From Bacillus cereus G9842 (lineage in GTDB: Bacteria > Bacillota > Bacilli > Bacillales > Bacillaceae_G): DNA of 64,000 nucleotides. The DNA lies in NCBI RefSeq assembly GCF_000021305.1, contig NC_011772.1, forward strand, positions 1,216,001-1,280,000, read 5' to 3'. Below the pieces are notes generated by a model. The model did not search any database and had not been told where the DNA came from. It was given only the letters and a program-made list of their open reading frames with translations. Below are positions 44,997 through 53,278 of the stretch, piece after piece; positions within the stretch are counted from its first letter, which is position 1; each line of letters starts with the position of its first letter. The translations under genes and the position numbers were made by a program.

Positions 44997-45071
44997 AGTA
45001 GAATAATGGATAATATGAAGTAGAAGTTCTCTCCTTTTTTTGCTATGTTTTTTGGGAAAGGAGAGGAAGGG

Positions 45072-45794
45072 ATGTTCACTTATTTATATGCACTGTTAGC
45101 AGGAATGGTGTTTGGGTCTTTTTTTATGTTAGTTGCGATGAGGGTTCCATTAGGGGAGTCTATCATTACCCCGCGTTCACATTGTCATTATTGTAAATAT
45201 GTGCTAAGGCCAAAAGAACTAATCCCCATCATTTCATTTTATATACAAAGAGGCTGTTGTACGAATTGTAAGAGGCAAATTCCGATTATGTATGTAGCAT
45301 TTGAATGTATAACAGGAAGTATATTTCTTCTTACCGTGTATATGATTGGAATAGAACGAGAGCTTATTATCATTTTATCCCTTTTTTCGCTACTTCTTAT
45401 TATTTCACTTACAGATTACTTATATATGTTAATTCCTGATTGTATTTTAATTTCATTTGCCGTTTTACTCATTCTCGAAAGTGTTTTTGTACAATTAGTT
45501 ACTTGGACAGATAGTATAGTTGGTAGTGGTGTTATATTCATTTTGTTATATTGCATGCAAAAGATATATCCAGAAGGGCTTGGCGGTGGAGATATAAAAC
45601 TACTTTCGTTGCTTGGGTTTATAGTAGGAGTGAAGGGAGTTTTTATCATTTTATTTTTAGCATCTTGTTTTAGTCTTTGTTTTTTCGGGATTGGGATCGT
45701 ATTAAAGCGTATAGAAGTACGAAAGCCCATTCCATTTGGTCCTTTTATTAGCCTTGGGGCAATATGTTATGTATTGGTCGCATATTCAAAGTAG
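45072..45794 (+). CDS. comC: Type IV prepilin-like leader peptidase
   Basis: A membrane Asp protease (A24 family) that cleaves and methylates prepilin-like proteins of the DNA-uptake pseudopilus. The 240-residue protein has an N-terminal A24 domain with paired zinc-type motifs CHYC (about 47-50) and CTNC (about 72-75). Active-site Asp residues lie in SLTDYLYMLIPD and GGGDIKLL. About seven membrane helices. ATG 45072 follows GGAGAGGAAGGG; in-frame codons upstream lie outside that site. The comG genes are not in this window. Confidence 0.9.
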   Translation: MFTYLYALLAGMVFGSFFMLVAMRVPLGESIITPRSHCHYCKYVLRPKELIPIISFYIQRGCCTNCKRQIPIMYVAFECITGSIFLLTVYMIGIERELIIILSLFSLLLIISLTDYLYMLIPDCILISFAVLLILESVFVQLVTWTDSIVGSGVIFILLYCMQKIYPEGLGGGDIKLLSLLGFIVGVKGVFIILFLASCFSLCFFGIGIVLKRIEVRKPIPFGPFISLGAICYVLVAYSK

Positions 45795-45808
45795 AGAGGG
45801 AATAGAAA

Positions 45809-46120
45809 ATGAACGTATATATGGATGATCAAAGAAGTTGTCCGTTCGGGTATGTGCCGGCAACTACAGTAGAATGTACCTTACAAATGGTTCGGGATTA
45901 TGGTGTGAATATTCTTTCCCTTGATTTTAATATGGGATGGGGAGAAAAAAGTGGACTAGATTTTGTAGAAGCCTTTTGTACAGAAGGGTTATATGTAAAT
46001 GAAATTCACCTTCATACGAATGATATCATCGGTATGCATAAGATGAAACAAAGATTGGATAAGGGAAAGGAAGAAGGAGAAATTAATCCTTACCTTGTTG
46101 TTAAATATGTGGGAAGCTAA
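45809..46120 (+). CDS. Cyclic-phosphate-processing receiver-like protein
   Basis: A 103-residue stand-alone receiver-like protein. MNVYMDDQRSCPFGYVPA opens with the acidic pair and CP-G motif of the cPPRD group of receiver-like domains. LSLDFNMGWGEKSGLDFVE carries a central Asp and IHLHTNDIIGMHKM a conserved His. cPPRD proteins are predicted, from comparative genomics, to take part in nucleotide or RNA-end signalling; nothing is shown experimentally that I know of. It starts 14 nt after comC and may be co-transcribed. Confidence 0.65.
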   Translation: MNVYMDDQRSCPFGYVPATTVECTLQMVRDYGVNILSLDFNMGWGEKSGLDFVEAFCTEGLYVNEIHLHTNDIIGMHKMKQRLDKGKEEGEINPYLVVKYVGS

Positions 46121-46150
46121 AAACTCCAAAGTAAAACTTTGGAGTTTTTA
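46119..46150. terminator. Bidirectional terminator
   Basis: AAAAACTCCAAAGT pairs with ACTTTGGAGTTTTT around a short loop; it lies between convergent genes. Confidence 0.92.
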
Positions 46151-46999
46151 ATGTTTCATATGTGCTTGTAAAGGAATAATCTCTTCTTGTTGAGCTGCTG
46201 CGATTTCAGTTTCTTCCTGTTGAACGTCAGGTGTTTTCTTAGTTAAGTAGTGGTATACCATACCGACAAATACTGATCCGCCAATAATGTTACCGATTGT
46301 AACAGGAATTAAGTTATGAATAGCACCTGAAAAAGAAATTGTCTCAGGATGTGGTGAAACTAAAGATAAAGCAAAGAGTGATAAGTTTGCAATACTATGT
46401 TCGTAACCAGATAAGAAGAATGTGAAAACAAGTAGCATCATGACCATTATTTTTGCTGTGTCACCTTTGACCTGAGAAGGTAAGAAGCAAGCAAGACATA
46501 CGAGCCAGTTACATAAAATGGCTTTAAAGAATAACTGCATTGTAGGTGTGTTCATCTTTCCTTCAACGACTTTACTCATTAAGTGACCGTGATCAATTGC
46601 TTCAAAAATTCCAGTTGCGTAAAATAGTAAGGCAAAGAATAACGCGCCACCTAAGTTACCTGCGTAACAAGCAACCCAGTTACGCAGTGTATCAGAAATC
46701 GTTGTTTCCTTTCTTAAAGTTGCTACAGTAAAGTACATTGTGTTTCCAGTAAACAATTCAGCACCGCCATATATAATAAGTACGAGAGCAATCCCGAAAA
46801 ACATAGAAGCAGCTAAATAAGTTGCTGGTGAATCTGCAATGTGAAAAAAATTACCTAATTTAAAACATAGTACAATAATAAAACCGATATAAATACCCGC
46901 AAGTGCAGCACGAATGAAATATTGCATTGGGTTTGTATCTAGCATTTTCTTTTTGCTTTTAGCCAGTTTGACAACATAATCTAGTCCTTGTTCTAGCAT
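46148..46999 (-). CDS. Formate/nitrite transporter family protein
   Basis: A FocA/NirC-type pentameric channel for formate, nitrite or hydrosulfide. The 283-residue protein has six membrane helices with the family motif FFGIALVLIIYGGAELFTGN, AILCNWLVCLACFL, and a LSGYEHSIANLSLF segment with the gating-type His. The cytoplasmic C-terminus is Gln/Glu-rich. AAAGGAG precedes the ATG. Upstream are a Rex/Fnr-like palindrome and a cre site, fitting control by oxygen/redox and carbon status, which favours formate. Confidence 0.88.
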   Translation of the reverse strand: MLEQGLDYVVKLAKSKKKMLDTNPMQYFIRAALAGIYIGFIIVLCFKLGNFFHIADSPATYLAASMFFGIALVLIIYGGAELFTGNTMYFTVATLRKETTISDTLRNWVACYAGNLGGALFFALLFYATGIFEAIDHGHLMSKVVEGKMNTPTMQLFFKAILCNWLVCLACFLPSQVKGDTAKIMVMMLLVFTFFLSGYEHSIANLSLFALSLVSPHPETISFSGAIHNLIPVTIGNIIGGSVFVGMVYHYLTKKTPDVQQEETEIAAAQQEEIIPLQAHMKH

Positions 47000-47083
47000 G
47001 AGTAATACGCTCCTTTAGTAAATCTTCTATAAATACTCCTTATATGAATAAAGTACATGGAATTGTTCTCACTTTCAATAAGT

Positions 47084-47134
47084 TTGTGCAATGTTTCACA
47101 AAAAGGACATACATATATTTAGAAAACGTTTACA
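47084..47134 (-). promoter_or_regulatory. Rex/Fnr-like and cre sites upstream of the formate channel gene
   Basis: TTGTGCAATGTTTCACAA (47084-47101) differs at one position from the Rex consensus TTGTGAAN4TTCACAA and from the Fnr consensus TGTGA-N6-TCACA. On the minus strand, TGTAAACGTTTTCT (47121-47134) matches the CcpA cre consensus at 13 of 14 positions. Both lie 85-135 bp upstream of the start. Confidence 0.55.
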
Positions 47135-47201
47135 AAAGATAGTATAATGGAATTTTTTCTGGATATTGAGAGGAAGAAAGCAAAAAGAAAAAGCGCTGTA
47201 A

Positions 47202-47996
47202 TTACAGCGCTTTTTCGTCTAAATTCTTTTCTACTTTTACTTCTACTTCTTTTGAGAAGAACCAACCACCAACTGCGATTCCGACTAATACAATCCAGAA
47301 TGTAAGCTTCCACGGAGTGGATTCTGGGAATGAATGTGGAATTACATTTAATGCAGGGTGTGCTAATGTATAAACTGCTAGCTTTACACCAACCCAACCT
47401 ACAATTAAGAATGCTGCAGTTTCAAGTCCTGGTTTACGTTTTAAGATTTGTACGAAAGCAGTTGCTGCAAATCGCATAATGATTAATCCGATAAGTCCAC
47501 CCACAAAGATAACAACGAATTGCCCAGTATCAAGACTACCAATTGTACCTAATCCTGTTTTTGGTAAAGTCATTGCTAGTGCAACAGCAGCTAAAATTGA
47601 ATCAACTGCGAAGGCGATATCAGCAACCTCAACTTTAAATACAGTCCACCAAAAGTTCTCTTGTTTTTTCTTTGCTTCTTTTTCTTCAGTTTCTTCATCC
47701 GTATTCTTTTTAACATACGTTTTAAATAAGTGATTACCAGCGATAAACATAAGGTAGATGGCACCGATTGCTTGCACTTGCCATACATCGACTAAGAACG
47801 AAATCATAAATAACGATCCGAATCGGAAAACAAATGCCCCCGCTAATCCATAAAATAGTGCTTTCTTTCGTTTTTCTTCTGGTAAATGTTTTACCATAAT
47901 TGCAAGAACAAGAGCGTTATCAGCCGCTAAAATTCCTTCAAGTGCAATTAGGATGAGTAATACCCAACCATACTCCAATAATAATGATACATCCAT
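47202..47996 (-). CDS. TerC-family manganese exporter (YkoY/MeeY-like)
   Basis: A 264-residue TerC membrane protein with about seven helices. Conserved acidic motifs are LEGILAADNALVLAIMVKHLP and VEVADIAFAVDSILAAVA, which form the metal path. A charged Lys/Glu loop (TDEETEEKEAKKKQE) lies between. The start is ATG 47996, seven bases after GAGAGGAG; ATG 48002 is too close. A yybP-ykoY Mn riboswitch lies directly upstream, as for B. subtilis ykoY (meeY), whose product exports Mn(II) for metallation of secreted enzymes. That function is likely here. Confidence 0.9.
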   Translation of the reverse strand: MDVSLLLEYGWVLLILIALEGILAADNALVLAIMVKHLPEEKRKKALFYGLAGAFVFRFGSLFMISFLVDVWQVQAIGAIYLMFIAGNHLFKTYVKKNTDEETEEKEAKKKQENFWWTVFKVEVADIAFAVDSILAAVALAMTLPKTGLGTIGSLDTGQFVVIFVGGLIGLIIMRFAATAFVQILKRKPGLETAAFLIVGWVGVKLAVYTLAHPALNVIPHSFPESTPWKLTFWIVLVGIAVGGWFFSKEVEVKVEKNLDEKAL

Positions 47997-48105
47997 GTAC
48001 ATTCTCCTCTCATTTCTATAAGTTCTAAATAAGTGAAGAATTTCCCCACTATTTAGTTTCCCCATACTCCTGCCTATTAACTTTGGAAGAATCTGGAAGT
48101 GAATA

Positions 48106-48246
48106 CAAAAAAGACCTCTGCCGTTAATAGGCAAAGGTCTTGCTAGACATATGTAATGAAAATGCCAACAAAGCCGGAAGAACTAAGTTCTACGTAATGA
48201 CGACTTTGTTTCCAAGAAATTTTCTTGGACGCTACTCCCCTTTGGA
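48106..48246 (-). ncRNA. yybP-ykoY manganese riboswitch with terminator
   Basis: Read on the minus strand, the leader begins AAAGGGGAGTAGCG, has a long hairpin (CCAAGAAA/TTTCTTGG), then CGTCATTACG and CCGGCTTTGTTGGCA. These are the conserved elements of the yybP-ykoY family, which senses Mn(II). A strong terminator (AAGACCT…AGGTCTT with T6, 48106-48141) follows. Mn binding is expected to prevent it and switch on the TerC gene 110 nt downstream. Confidence 0.92.
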
Positions 48247-48265
48247 GATATGCTATTGTATTCTC

Positions 48266-48294
48266 ATTATATGGATAATTTCTACGGTTGTCAA
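48266..48294 (-). promoter_or_regulatory. Sigma-A promoter of the riboswitch transcript
   Basis: TTGACA (48289-48294) and TATAAT (48266-48271), both perfect, are 17 bp apart on the minus strand. The -35 overlaps the stop codon of the upstream ktrB gene. Confidence 0.85.
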
Positions 48295-49610
48295 CCTGTT
48301 AAAATATCTTCATTCGGATATTTTATTTTCCGGTTCTTTTTACGAGCAAATGAAAAAGCCAATGTTAAAGGACCCATTTTCCCAAAAAACATCATAAAGA
48401 TAATAATAGCTTTTCCGATTATAGTTAAGTGGGGTGTTAAGTTCATACTGAGGCCAACAGTCCCAAATGCTGAAAATACTTCGAAAGCACTCATCAATAG
48501 AGGAACTCGCTCAGTAATACTCAAAATTAAAATAGCAAAAAAGATAAATGAAATGGAAATAATAGTAATAGTTAATGATTTGACAATGAGAGTATCTTTA
48601 ATGGATTTTTTAAATACGACAATATCCTCTTGTTCTTGTAGAAATTTAAATACGCCAAAAAATATGATTAAAAATGTTGTTAACTTAATCCCACCACCCG
48701 TTGAAGCGCTACCAGCACCAATAAACATAAGGAGCATCATTAATAGGAGGGAAGGTTTTGACAATGTAGAAATATCAACTGTATTAAACCCGGCAGTTCG
48801 CGTCGAAATTGCTTGAAAATAAGAGGCTATTCCTTCTTCAAATGGGGTAAAACCTCTCATAGAAAGGGAGTTATGGAACTCGAATATAAAAATAAAAAGG
48901 GTAGCAATAATGTTGACGATTAGAGTAGAAGAAAGCATAAGTTTTGAATGTAGTGTAAGGTTTTTAAAGTTTTTCTTTCTTTTTATGTCTACGATTACTG
49001 TAAAACCTATTCCACCTAAAATGATGAGAGAGGAAATGACGAAATTGACAAGAATGCTATGAGAATGGGACATTAAATTATCGCTCCACACAGAAAAACC
49101 AGCATTGTTAAAGGCTGAGATTGAATGGAAAAAACTATAATAGATCCCTTTGGTAACCCCATATTTTGGTACCCACTCAAAAGAAAGAATTAAAGTAGCG
49201 ATACATTCGACTGTAAAAGAGAATAAAAATAACGATTTGGCAAGACGGATGACGCCGCCGATATTCGTTTGATTTAATGCTTGTTGTAATAAAATACGGT
49301 TTTGAAGACCGATTTTTCTTCCGAGCATAATCGCAATTAAGACAGCAAAGCTCATAATGCCAAGCCCGCCAACTTGTATAAGCGCTAAAATGACACATTG
49401 TCCAAATAAAGTAAACATTTTTCCGGTATCTACAACACCAAGCCCAGTAACAGTACAAGCGGAAACGGTTGTAAATAAGGCATCGAGCCATGAAATGGAC
49501 GTTGTCGTAGCAATGGGCAGTTTTAATAAGCATGTGCCGACAACTGATAATAGAAGAAAAGATAAAGTAAGAACGCGGGGAGGGCTCATGCTAATATTAA
49601 TCCGTTTCAT
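48291..49610 (-). CDS. KtrB/TrkH-family potassium transporter
   Basis: The membrane subunit of a Ktr-type K+ uptake system. The 439-residue protein has four M1-P-M2 units with filter segments such as SACTVTGLGVVD, SAFNNAGFSVW, STRTAGFNTVD and SAFGTVGLSMNL, each with its Gly. The start is ATG 49610, after AAAGGAG; an ATG 21 nt earlier overlaps the ribosome binding site. No KtrA/KtrC regulatory subunit is adjacent, as for B. subtilis ktrD. A second KtrB paralogue is at 55677. Confidence 0.9.
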   Translation of the reverse strand: MKRINISMSPPRVLTLSFLLLSVVGTCLLKLPIATTTSISWLDALFTTVSACTVTGLGVVDTGKMFTLFGQCVILALIQVGGLGIMSFAVLIAIMLGRKIGLQNRILLQQALNQTNIGGVIRLAKSLFLFSFTVECIATLILSFEWVPKYGVTKGIYYSFFHSISAFNNAGFSVWSDNLMSHSHSILVNFVISSLIILGGIGFTVIVDIKRKKNFKNLTLHSKLMLSSTLIVNIIATLFIFIFEFHNSLSMRGFTPFEEGIASYFQAISTRTAGFNTVDISTLSKPSLLLMMLLMFIGAGSASTGGGIKLTTFLIIFFGVFKFLQEQEDIVVFKKSIKDTLIVKSLTITIISISFIFFAILILSITERVPLLMSAFEVFSAFGTVGLSMNLTPHLTIIGKAIIIFMMFFGKMGPLTLAFSFARKKNRKIKYPNEDILTG

Positions 49611-49677
49611 TTCACATATCGCTCCTTTCATTTTGCTTTGATTAGTATGTGAAAAAGCACTATTATGTATGTTGAAA

Positions 49678-49708
49678 ATAGAAAGAGGCAGAGAATATCT
49701 GCCTCTAA
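49678..49708 (-). terminator. Terminator after the SASP gene
   Basis: AGAGGCAGA pairs with TCTGCCTCT, followed on the minus strand by TTCTATTTTC. Confidence 0.75.
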
Positions 49709-49724
49709 GCCATATGTTATATTA

Positions 49725-49910
49725 TTATCCACGTAATTGTTGTTGTGCTAAAGCAACAAGACGTTTTGTTACTTCACCGCCAACTGAACCGTTAGAACGA
49801 GATGCTGTATTAGACCCTAAGCTTACACCAAATTCTTGTGCAATCTCATATTTAAATTGTTCAAGCGCTTGCTCTGCACCTGGAACTAATAATTTGTTTG
49901 TTTTTACCAT
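49725..49910 (-). CDS. Alpha/beta-type small acid-soluble spore protein
   Basis: A 61-residue DNA-binding spore protein that coats forespore DNA and protects it from UV and heat. It has [24 protein letters not shown] with the GPR protease site (YEIAQEFGV), then [21 protein letters not shown], the second DNA-binding helix. The start is ATG 49910 after AAGGATG. It should be expressed in the forespore under sigma G. Confidence 0.95.
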   Translation of the reverse strand: MVKTNKLLVPGAEQALEQFKYEIAQEFGVSLGSNTASRSNGSVGGEVTKRLVALAQQQLRG

Positions 49911-50035
49911 GTTGATACACATCCTTATGAGTAGTCCAGTTCAGCTAAGTTCTTATCTAAACTGGTAACGTTATTTTATGTGGAAATGACGTAGTCATAC
50001 GCGGAAGTAATCGGTGCGATTAGAAGTTCTTGGAT

Positions 50036-50069
50036 AGAAAAAAGAGTAGCAAATTTGCTACTCTTTTTT
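50036..50069 (-). terminator. Terminator overlapping the phaJ stop
   Basis: AAAGAGTAGCAAATTTGCTACTCTTT (50041-50066) is a perfect palindrome that includes the phaJ stop codon. T6 follows on the minus strand. Confidence 0.85.
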
Positions 50070-50501
50070 TAGTATTGTCGCCGTTCCTTCCACGACAATA
50101 TCATCTGATTGATTATATATGTTTGTTTGCAACGTAATGATTTTTTTATCGTCACGCTTCTTAATAACCTCTGCCACAACACGAAGTGTATCACCGATTT
50201 TGACAGGGGCACGGAATGAAACATTTTGGGATAAATAAATCGTATTTTTGCCTGGGAGTTTCGTTCCAAGGATGGTAGAAATAAAACTCGAAACGAGCAT
50301 ACCGTGAGCAATACGTTCTTTAAACATTGTTGTTTTTGCAAAAGAATCTAAAATATGAATAGGATTCACATCTCCAGTCAATTTTGCAAAATTGATAACA
50401 TCTTCATCCGTAATTGTTTTTGTAAGGGATGCTTGATCACCGACTTGAATCTCATCATAACGAAGCTCCGGAACAGTTTGTGCTTCTTGAAATGGATTCA
50501 T
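50058..50501 (-). CDS. phaJ: (R)-specific enoyl-CoA hydratase
   Basis: It hydrates crotonyl-type enoyl-CoA to (R)-3-hydroxyacyl-CoA, supplying monomers for polyhydroxyalkanoate synthesis from beta-oxidation. The 147-residue protein is a MaoC-like hot-dog domain with TGDVNPIHILDSFAKTTMFKERIAHGMLVSSFIS, including the catalytic Asp and His of the hydratase-2 motif. The start is ATG 50501, five bases after AAGGAGG; the open frame extends upstream only by chance. It follows phaP by about 100 nt on the same strand. Confidence 0.9.
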   Translation of the reverse strand: MNPFQEAQTVPELRYDEIQVGDQASLTKTITDEDVINFAKLTGDVNPIHILDSFAKTTMFKERIAHGMLVSSFISTILGTKLPGKNTIYLSQNVSFRAPVKIGDTLRVVAEVIKKRDDKKIITLQTNIYNQSDDIVVEGTATILKKE

Positions 50502-50602
50502 TTTGTCCTCCTTCTTTTCCATATCGAAAAATGCTAGCCATCTTGATGTAGTAGGAGGAAGAAAGAGTTTTGTTTGTGCTGCAGTTAGCTCCCACATTTT
50601 TC

Positions 50603-51127
50603 TTACTTGATGGAAGTAAATAGATTTTTTGAATTTTCCTCGAACTTTTTTGCGAGTTCCAACTGTTTTGACTTGAACTCTTCCAAAAAACCCTCTAACT
50701 GTTTTTGAGCCTCTTCACGTTGTAATTGTTGTTGCTCAATAAATTGTTTTGTTGTTTCTTCAAATTGACCGCTTGTTTGTGTAAGGATTGACAAAGATGT
50801 TTTTGTAGGAGAAACAGTAAGTTGCTGCATATGAGCAGAAAGTTCCTTCCACTTGTCTTGCCACTCGTTAATTTGATCATTTAAGGAGTTTCCAGTTAAT
50901 TGTTTCACGTAATCTGTATATTGGTTATTGAACTGAGCAGTGAGTTGTTGTAGTTCTTTTTCTAGTTCATCTACTCCTGATGTTAATTTATGCAAAGCGT
51001 CTTGTTGTTGTTTTAATGTTTCTAAAGTAAGTTGCTCTAATTGTTTCCCAGCTGAAGAGAAAAGGGAAAGTGATTGAGACCAGTTTTTCCAAAATGCATC
51101 GACTAATTCGTATGGTTTAGTTTCCAT
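50603..51127 (-). CDS. phaP: Phasin PhaP, PHB granule protein
   Basis: A 174-residue amphipathic, mostly helical protein with no Cys and a very high Gln/Leu content (EQLTLETLKQQQDALHKLTSG, then ELEKELQQLTAQFNNQY). It is typical of Bacillus phasins that coat PHB granules and control their size and number. Its place between phaQ and phaJ, divergent from phaRBC, matches B. megaterium and B. cereus loci. Confidence 0.9.
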   Translation of the reverse strand: METKPYELVDAFWKNWSQSLSLFSSAGKQLEQLTLETLKQQQDALHKLTSGVDELEKELQQLTAQFNNQYTDYVKQLTGNSLNDQINEWQDKWKELSAHMQQLTVSPTKTSLSILTQTSGQFEETTKQFIEQQQLQREEAQKQLEGFLEEFKSKQLELAKKFEENSKNLFTSIK

Positions 51128-51169
51128 TGTTTGACCCCCAAATGTTTTTTTGCATATTGTGAACGCAGA

Positions 51170-51622
51170 TTACTCTGCTGTACCACCAGGTGAAGATGAA
51201 GAATCCTTTTCATCCTTTTCTGGAGAAGTAGAAAATGGAAAGAATGCATTGGTGTATAACGTGAAAAACGTTCGCAACATATTTTGATAATGTTCAAAAG
51301 AAGTCGCACATGTTGTTAAATATTGCTCTCCATATTCAGTTAAAGAATAAATTCTTTTTGCCGGCCCTCCATCGCTTGTATCCCAAGTAGAAGAAATAAG
51401 GTTTTCTTTTTCTAATTTGCGTAGTGTTCTATAAACATTACCTTGGTCAACAGAAGAAAAGCCGATATCCATTAGCATTTGAATAAGTTTGTAACCATGA
51501 AGACTCCAGTCTTTTAGACAGAGAAGTAAGAAGGGAACTAAGAAGTTTTTTGGCATGGAGTTTGGTTGTTTCGCTTGGTTGTTCTCCAAACTTTCGCGTT
51601 GTTCTGGTTCATTTTGTAGCAT
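51170..51622 (-). CDS. phaQ: PhaQ, PadR-type repressor of the phasin operon
   Basis: A 150-residue PadR-like winged-helix protein with LLCLKDWSLHGYKLIQMLM, SSVDQGNVYRTLRKLEKENLISSTWDTSDGGPAKRIYSLTEYG. The tail is Pro/Ser/Asp-rich. In B. megaterium PhaQ represses phaQ-phaP and is released by nascent PHB. The same role is likely; the 200-bp divergent region toward phaR should contain its operator. Confidence 0.9.
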   Translation of the reverse strand: MLQNEPEQRESLENNQAKQPNSMPKNFLVPFLLLCLKDWSLHGYKLIQMLMDIGFSSVDQGNVYRTLRKLEKENLISSTWDTSDGGPAKRIYSLTEYGEQYLTTCATSFEHYQNMLRTFFTLYTNAFFPFSTSPEKDEKDSSSSPGGTAE

Positions 51623-51820
51623 GATTGTGCATCACCTCATGAATCAGTTAGATGGAATTTTTTGCTTATAAGTGCAATTTACACCTATCTGTTTTTAAAG
51701 TCAACACATTTGTTAGAAAATAGAAAAAAATAAAATATAGACTTGAAGTTTTATTCAGAATATTAGAAAATAGTGAATAGGTTGAATTGTTTCAAAAACG
51801 AAAAAGGGAGTGTAGGTAAA

Positions 51821-52303
51821 GTGATTGATCAAAAATTCGATCCACTACAAGCATGGAAAAATGCTTATGAACAAACCGAAACATTTTGGGGAAAAGCGCT
51901 CAATGAAACAATTAAAACAGAAGAATATTCTGCTTGGATGGGCAGCGTTCTAGATTTGAATTTGTTTTATCAAAAAGCATTAAATGATACGACAAAAAAC
52001 TATTTAGAACAAGTAAATGTGCCGACGAAAGAGGATATCGCAAGAGTGGCTACGCTTGTTATTAACTTAGAAAATAAAGTAGATAACATTGAGGAGTTTC
52101 TAGAGGAGAAAGTAGATTCTTTAGGACAAGCTCCTACATTAAAGCGTGATGTGACGAAAGTGAAACAAGATATTCGTACGCTTGAAACAAAAGTAGATCA
52201 AATTTTAGAATTGCTAGAAAAGCAAAATGCAGTACTAGCTAAACTACAAGTACCTGTAAAAGAAGAGATAAAGCCTGCGAATAAGCCGGAAAATAAAAAA
52301 TGA
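51821..52303 (+). CDS. phaR: PhaR subunit of class IV PHA synthase
   Basis: The small subunit required by class IV PhaC. From GTG 51821 it is 160 residues: FDPLQAWKNAYEQTETFWGKAL at the N-terminus, then a long helical part with heptad-like DVTKVKQDIRTLETKVDQILELLEKQNAVL. The tail is Lys/Pro-rich. In-frame codons upstream of GTG lie before the GGGAG-TGTAGG ribosome binding region. First gene of phaRBC, divergent from phaQ. Confidence 0.9.
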   Translation: MIDQKFDPLQAWKNAYEQTETFWGKALNETIKTEEYSAWMGSVLDLNLFYQKALNDTTKNYLEQVNVPTKEDIARVATLVINLENKVDNIEEFLEEKVDSLGQAPTLKRDVTKVKQDIRTLETKVDQILELLEKQNAVLAKLQVPVKEEIKPANKPENKK

Positions 52304-52452
52304 TAAAAGCGCTTGTTTATAACAGGTAAAAGAGAGAGGGAGAATCTCTTTCACGTGTAAACGGCGAAACATAATTATATAGGGACTCTACAGTATGAGT
52401 ACCAAAATGATTCATAACAATCGTTCACAAATTCATTTAAGGGGGAAAAGAA

Positions 52453-53196
52453 ATGGTTCAATTAAATGGCAAAGTAGCAATCGTAACAGGTGGAGCAAAA
52501 GGGATTGGAAAAGCAATTACAGTAGCATTAGCACAAGAGGGAGCGAAAGTAGTTATTAACTATAATAGCAGTAAAGAAGCAGCTGAAAATTTAGTAAATG
52601 AACTAGGAAAAGATGGACATGACGTTTATGCAGTGCAAGCGGATGTTTCTAAAGTAGAAGATGCAAACCGACTTGTAGAAGAAGCTGTGAATCATTTTGG
52701 TAAAGTTGATATTCTTGTTAATAATGCTGGTATTACAAGAGATCGTACATTCAAAAAGTTAAATCGTGAAGATTGGGAGCGCGTAATTGACGTGAATTTA
52801 AGTAGCGTATTTAATACGACAAGCGCGGTTCTTCCATACATAACGGAAGCGGAAGAAGGAAGAATTATTAGCATTTCTTCTATTATTGGCCAAGCAGGTG
52901 GATTTGGCCAAACAAACTACTCAGCAGCAAAAGCGGGTATGTTAGGATTTACAAAATCATTAGCATTAGAACTTGCAAAAACAAATGTCACTGTAAATGC
53001 AATTTGCCCTGGATTTATTGATACTGAAATGGTAGCAGAAGTACCAGAAGAAGTACGTCAAAAAATCGTTGCAAAAATCCCGAAAAAACGTTTTGGTCAA
53101 GCTGATGAAATTGCAAAAGGTGTAGTATACCTATGCCGTGACGGTGCGTATATCACAGGTCAGCAATTAAACATTAACGGCGGATTATATATGTAA
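52453..53196 (+). CDS. phaB: Acetoacetyl-CoA reductase
   Basis: It reduces acetoacetyl-CoA to (R)-3-hydroxybutyryl-CoA with NADPH. The 247-residue SDR has TGGAKGIGKAI (cofactor), NNAGI, catalytic Ser in ISISSIIG, YSAAK (Tyr, Lys) and the C-terminal NINGGLYM. AAGGGGG precedes the ATG. Middle gene of phaRBC. A hairpin terminator lies between it and phaC, so phaC may be made at a lower level. Confidence 0.94.
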   Translation: MVQLNGKVAIVTGGAKGIGKAITVALAQEGAKVVINYNSSKEAAENLVNELGKDGHDVYAVQADVSKVEDANRLVEEAVNHFGKVDILVNNAGITRDRTFKKLNREDWERVIDVNLSSVFNTTSAVLPYITEAEEGRIISISSIIGQAGGFGQTNYSAAKAGMLGFTKSLALELAKTNVTVNAICPGFIDTEMVAEVPEEVRQKIVAKIPKKRFGQADEIAKGVVYLCRDGAYITGQQLNINGGLYM

Positions 53197-53204
53197 TGAA
53201 GTAA

Positions 53205-53247
53205 GAAAAAAGTGCATATCCATAGCAGGAATGCACTTCTTTTTTTA
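53205..53247 (+). terminator. Hairpin between phaB and phaC
   Basis: AAAAGTGCAT pairs with ATGCACTT-TTTT, followed by T7. It may attenuate phaC expression. Confidence 0.75.
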
Positions 53248-53278
53248 GAAGGAAATCGACCAAAAAGGAGATAGGAAA

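Noticed and set aside
48140..48816. Plus-strand frames of 85 and 188 codons
   Set aside because: They are antisense to the Mn riboswitch and the ktrB-type gene, with no ribosome binding site or recognisable protein.
50502..50597. N-terminal extension of PhaJ by 32 codons
   Set aside because: The AAGGAGG ribosome binding site lies inside it, and hot-dog hydratases start near ATG 50501.
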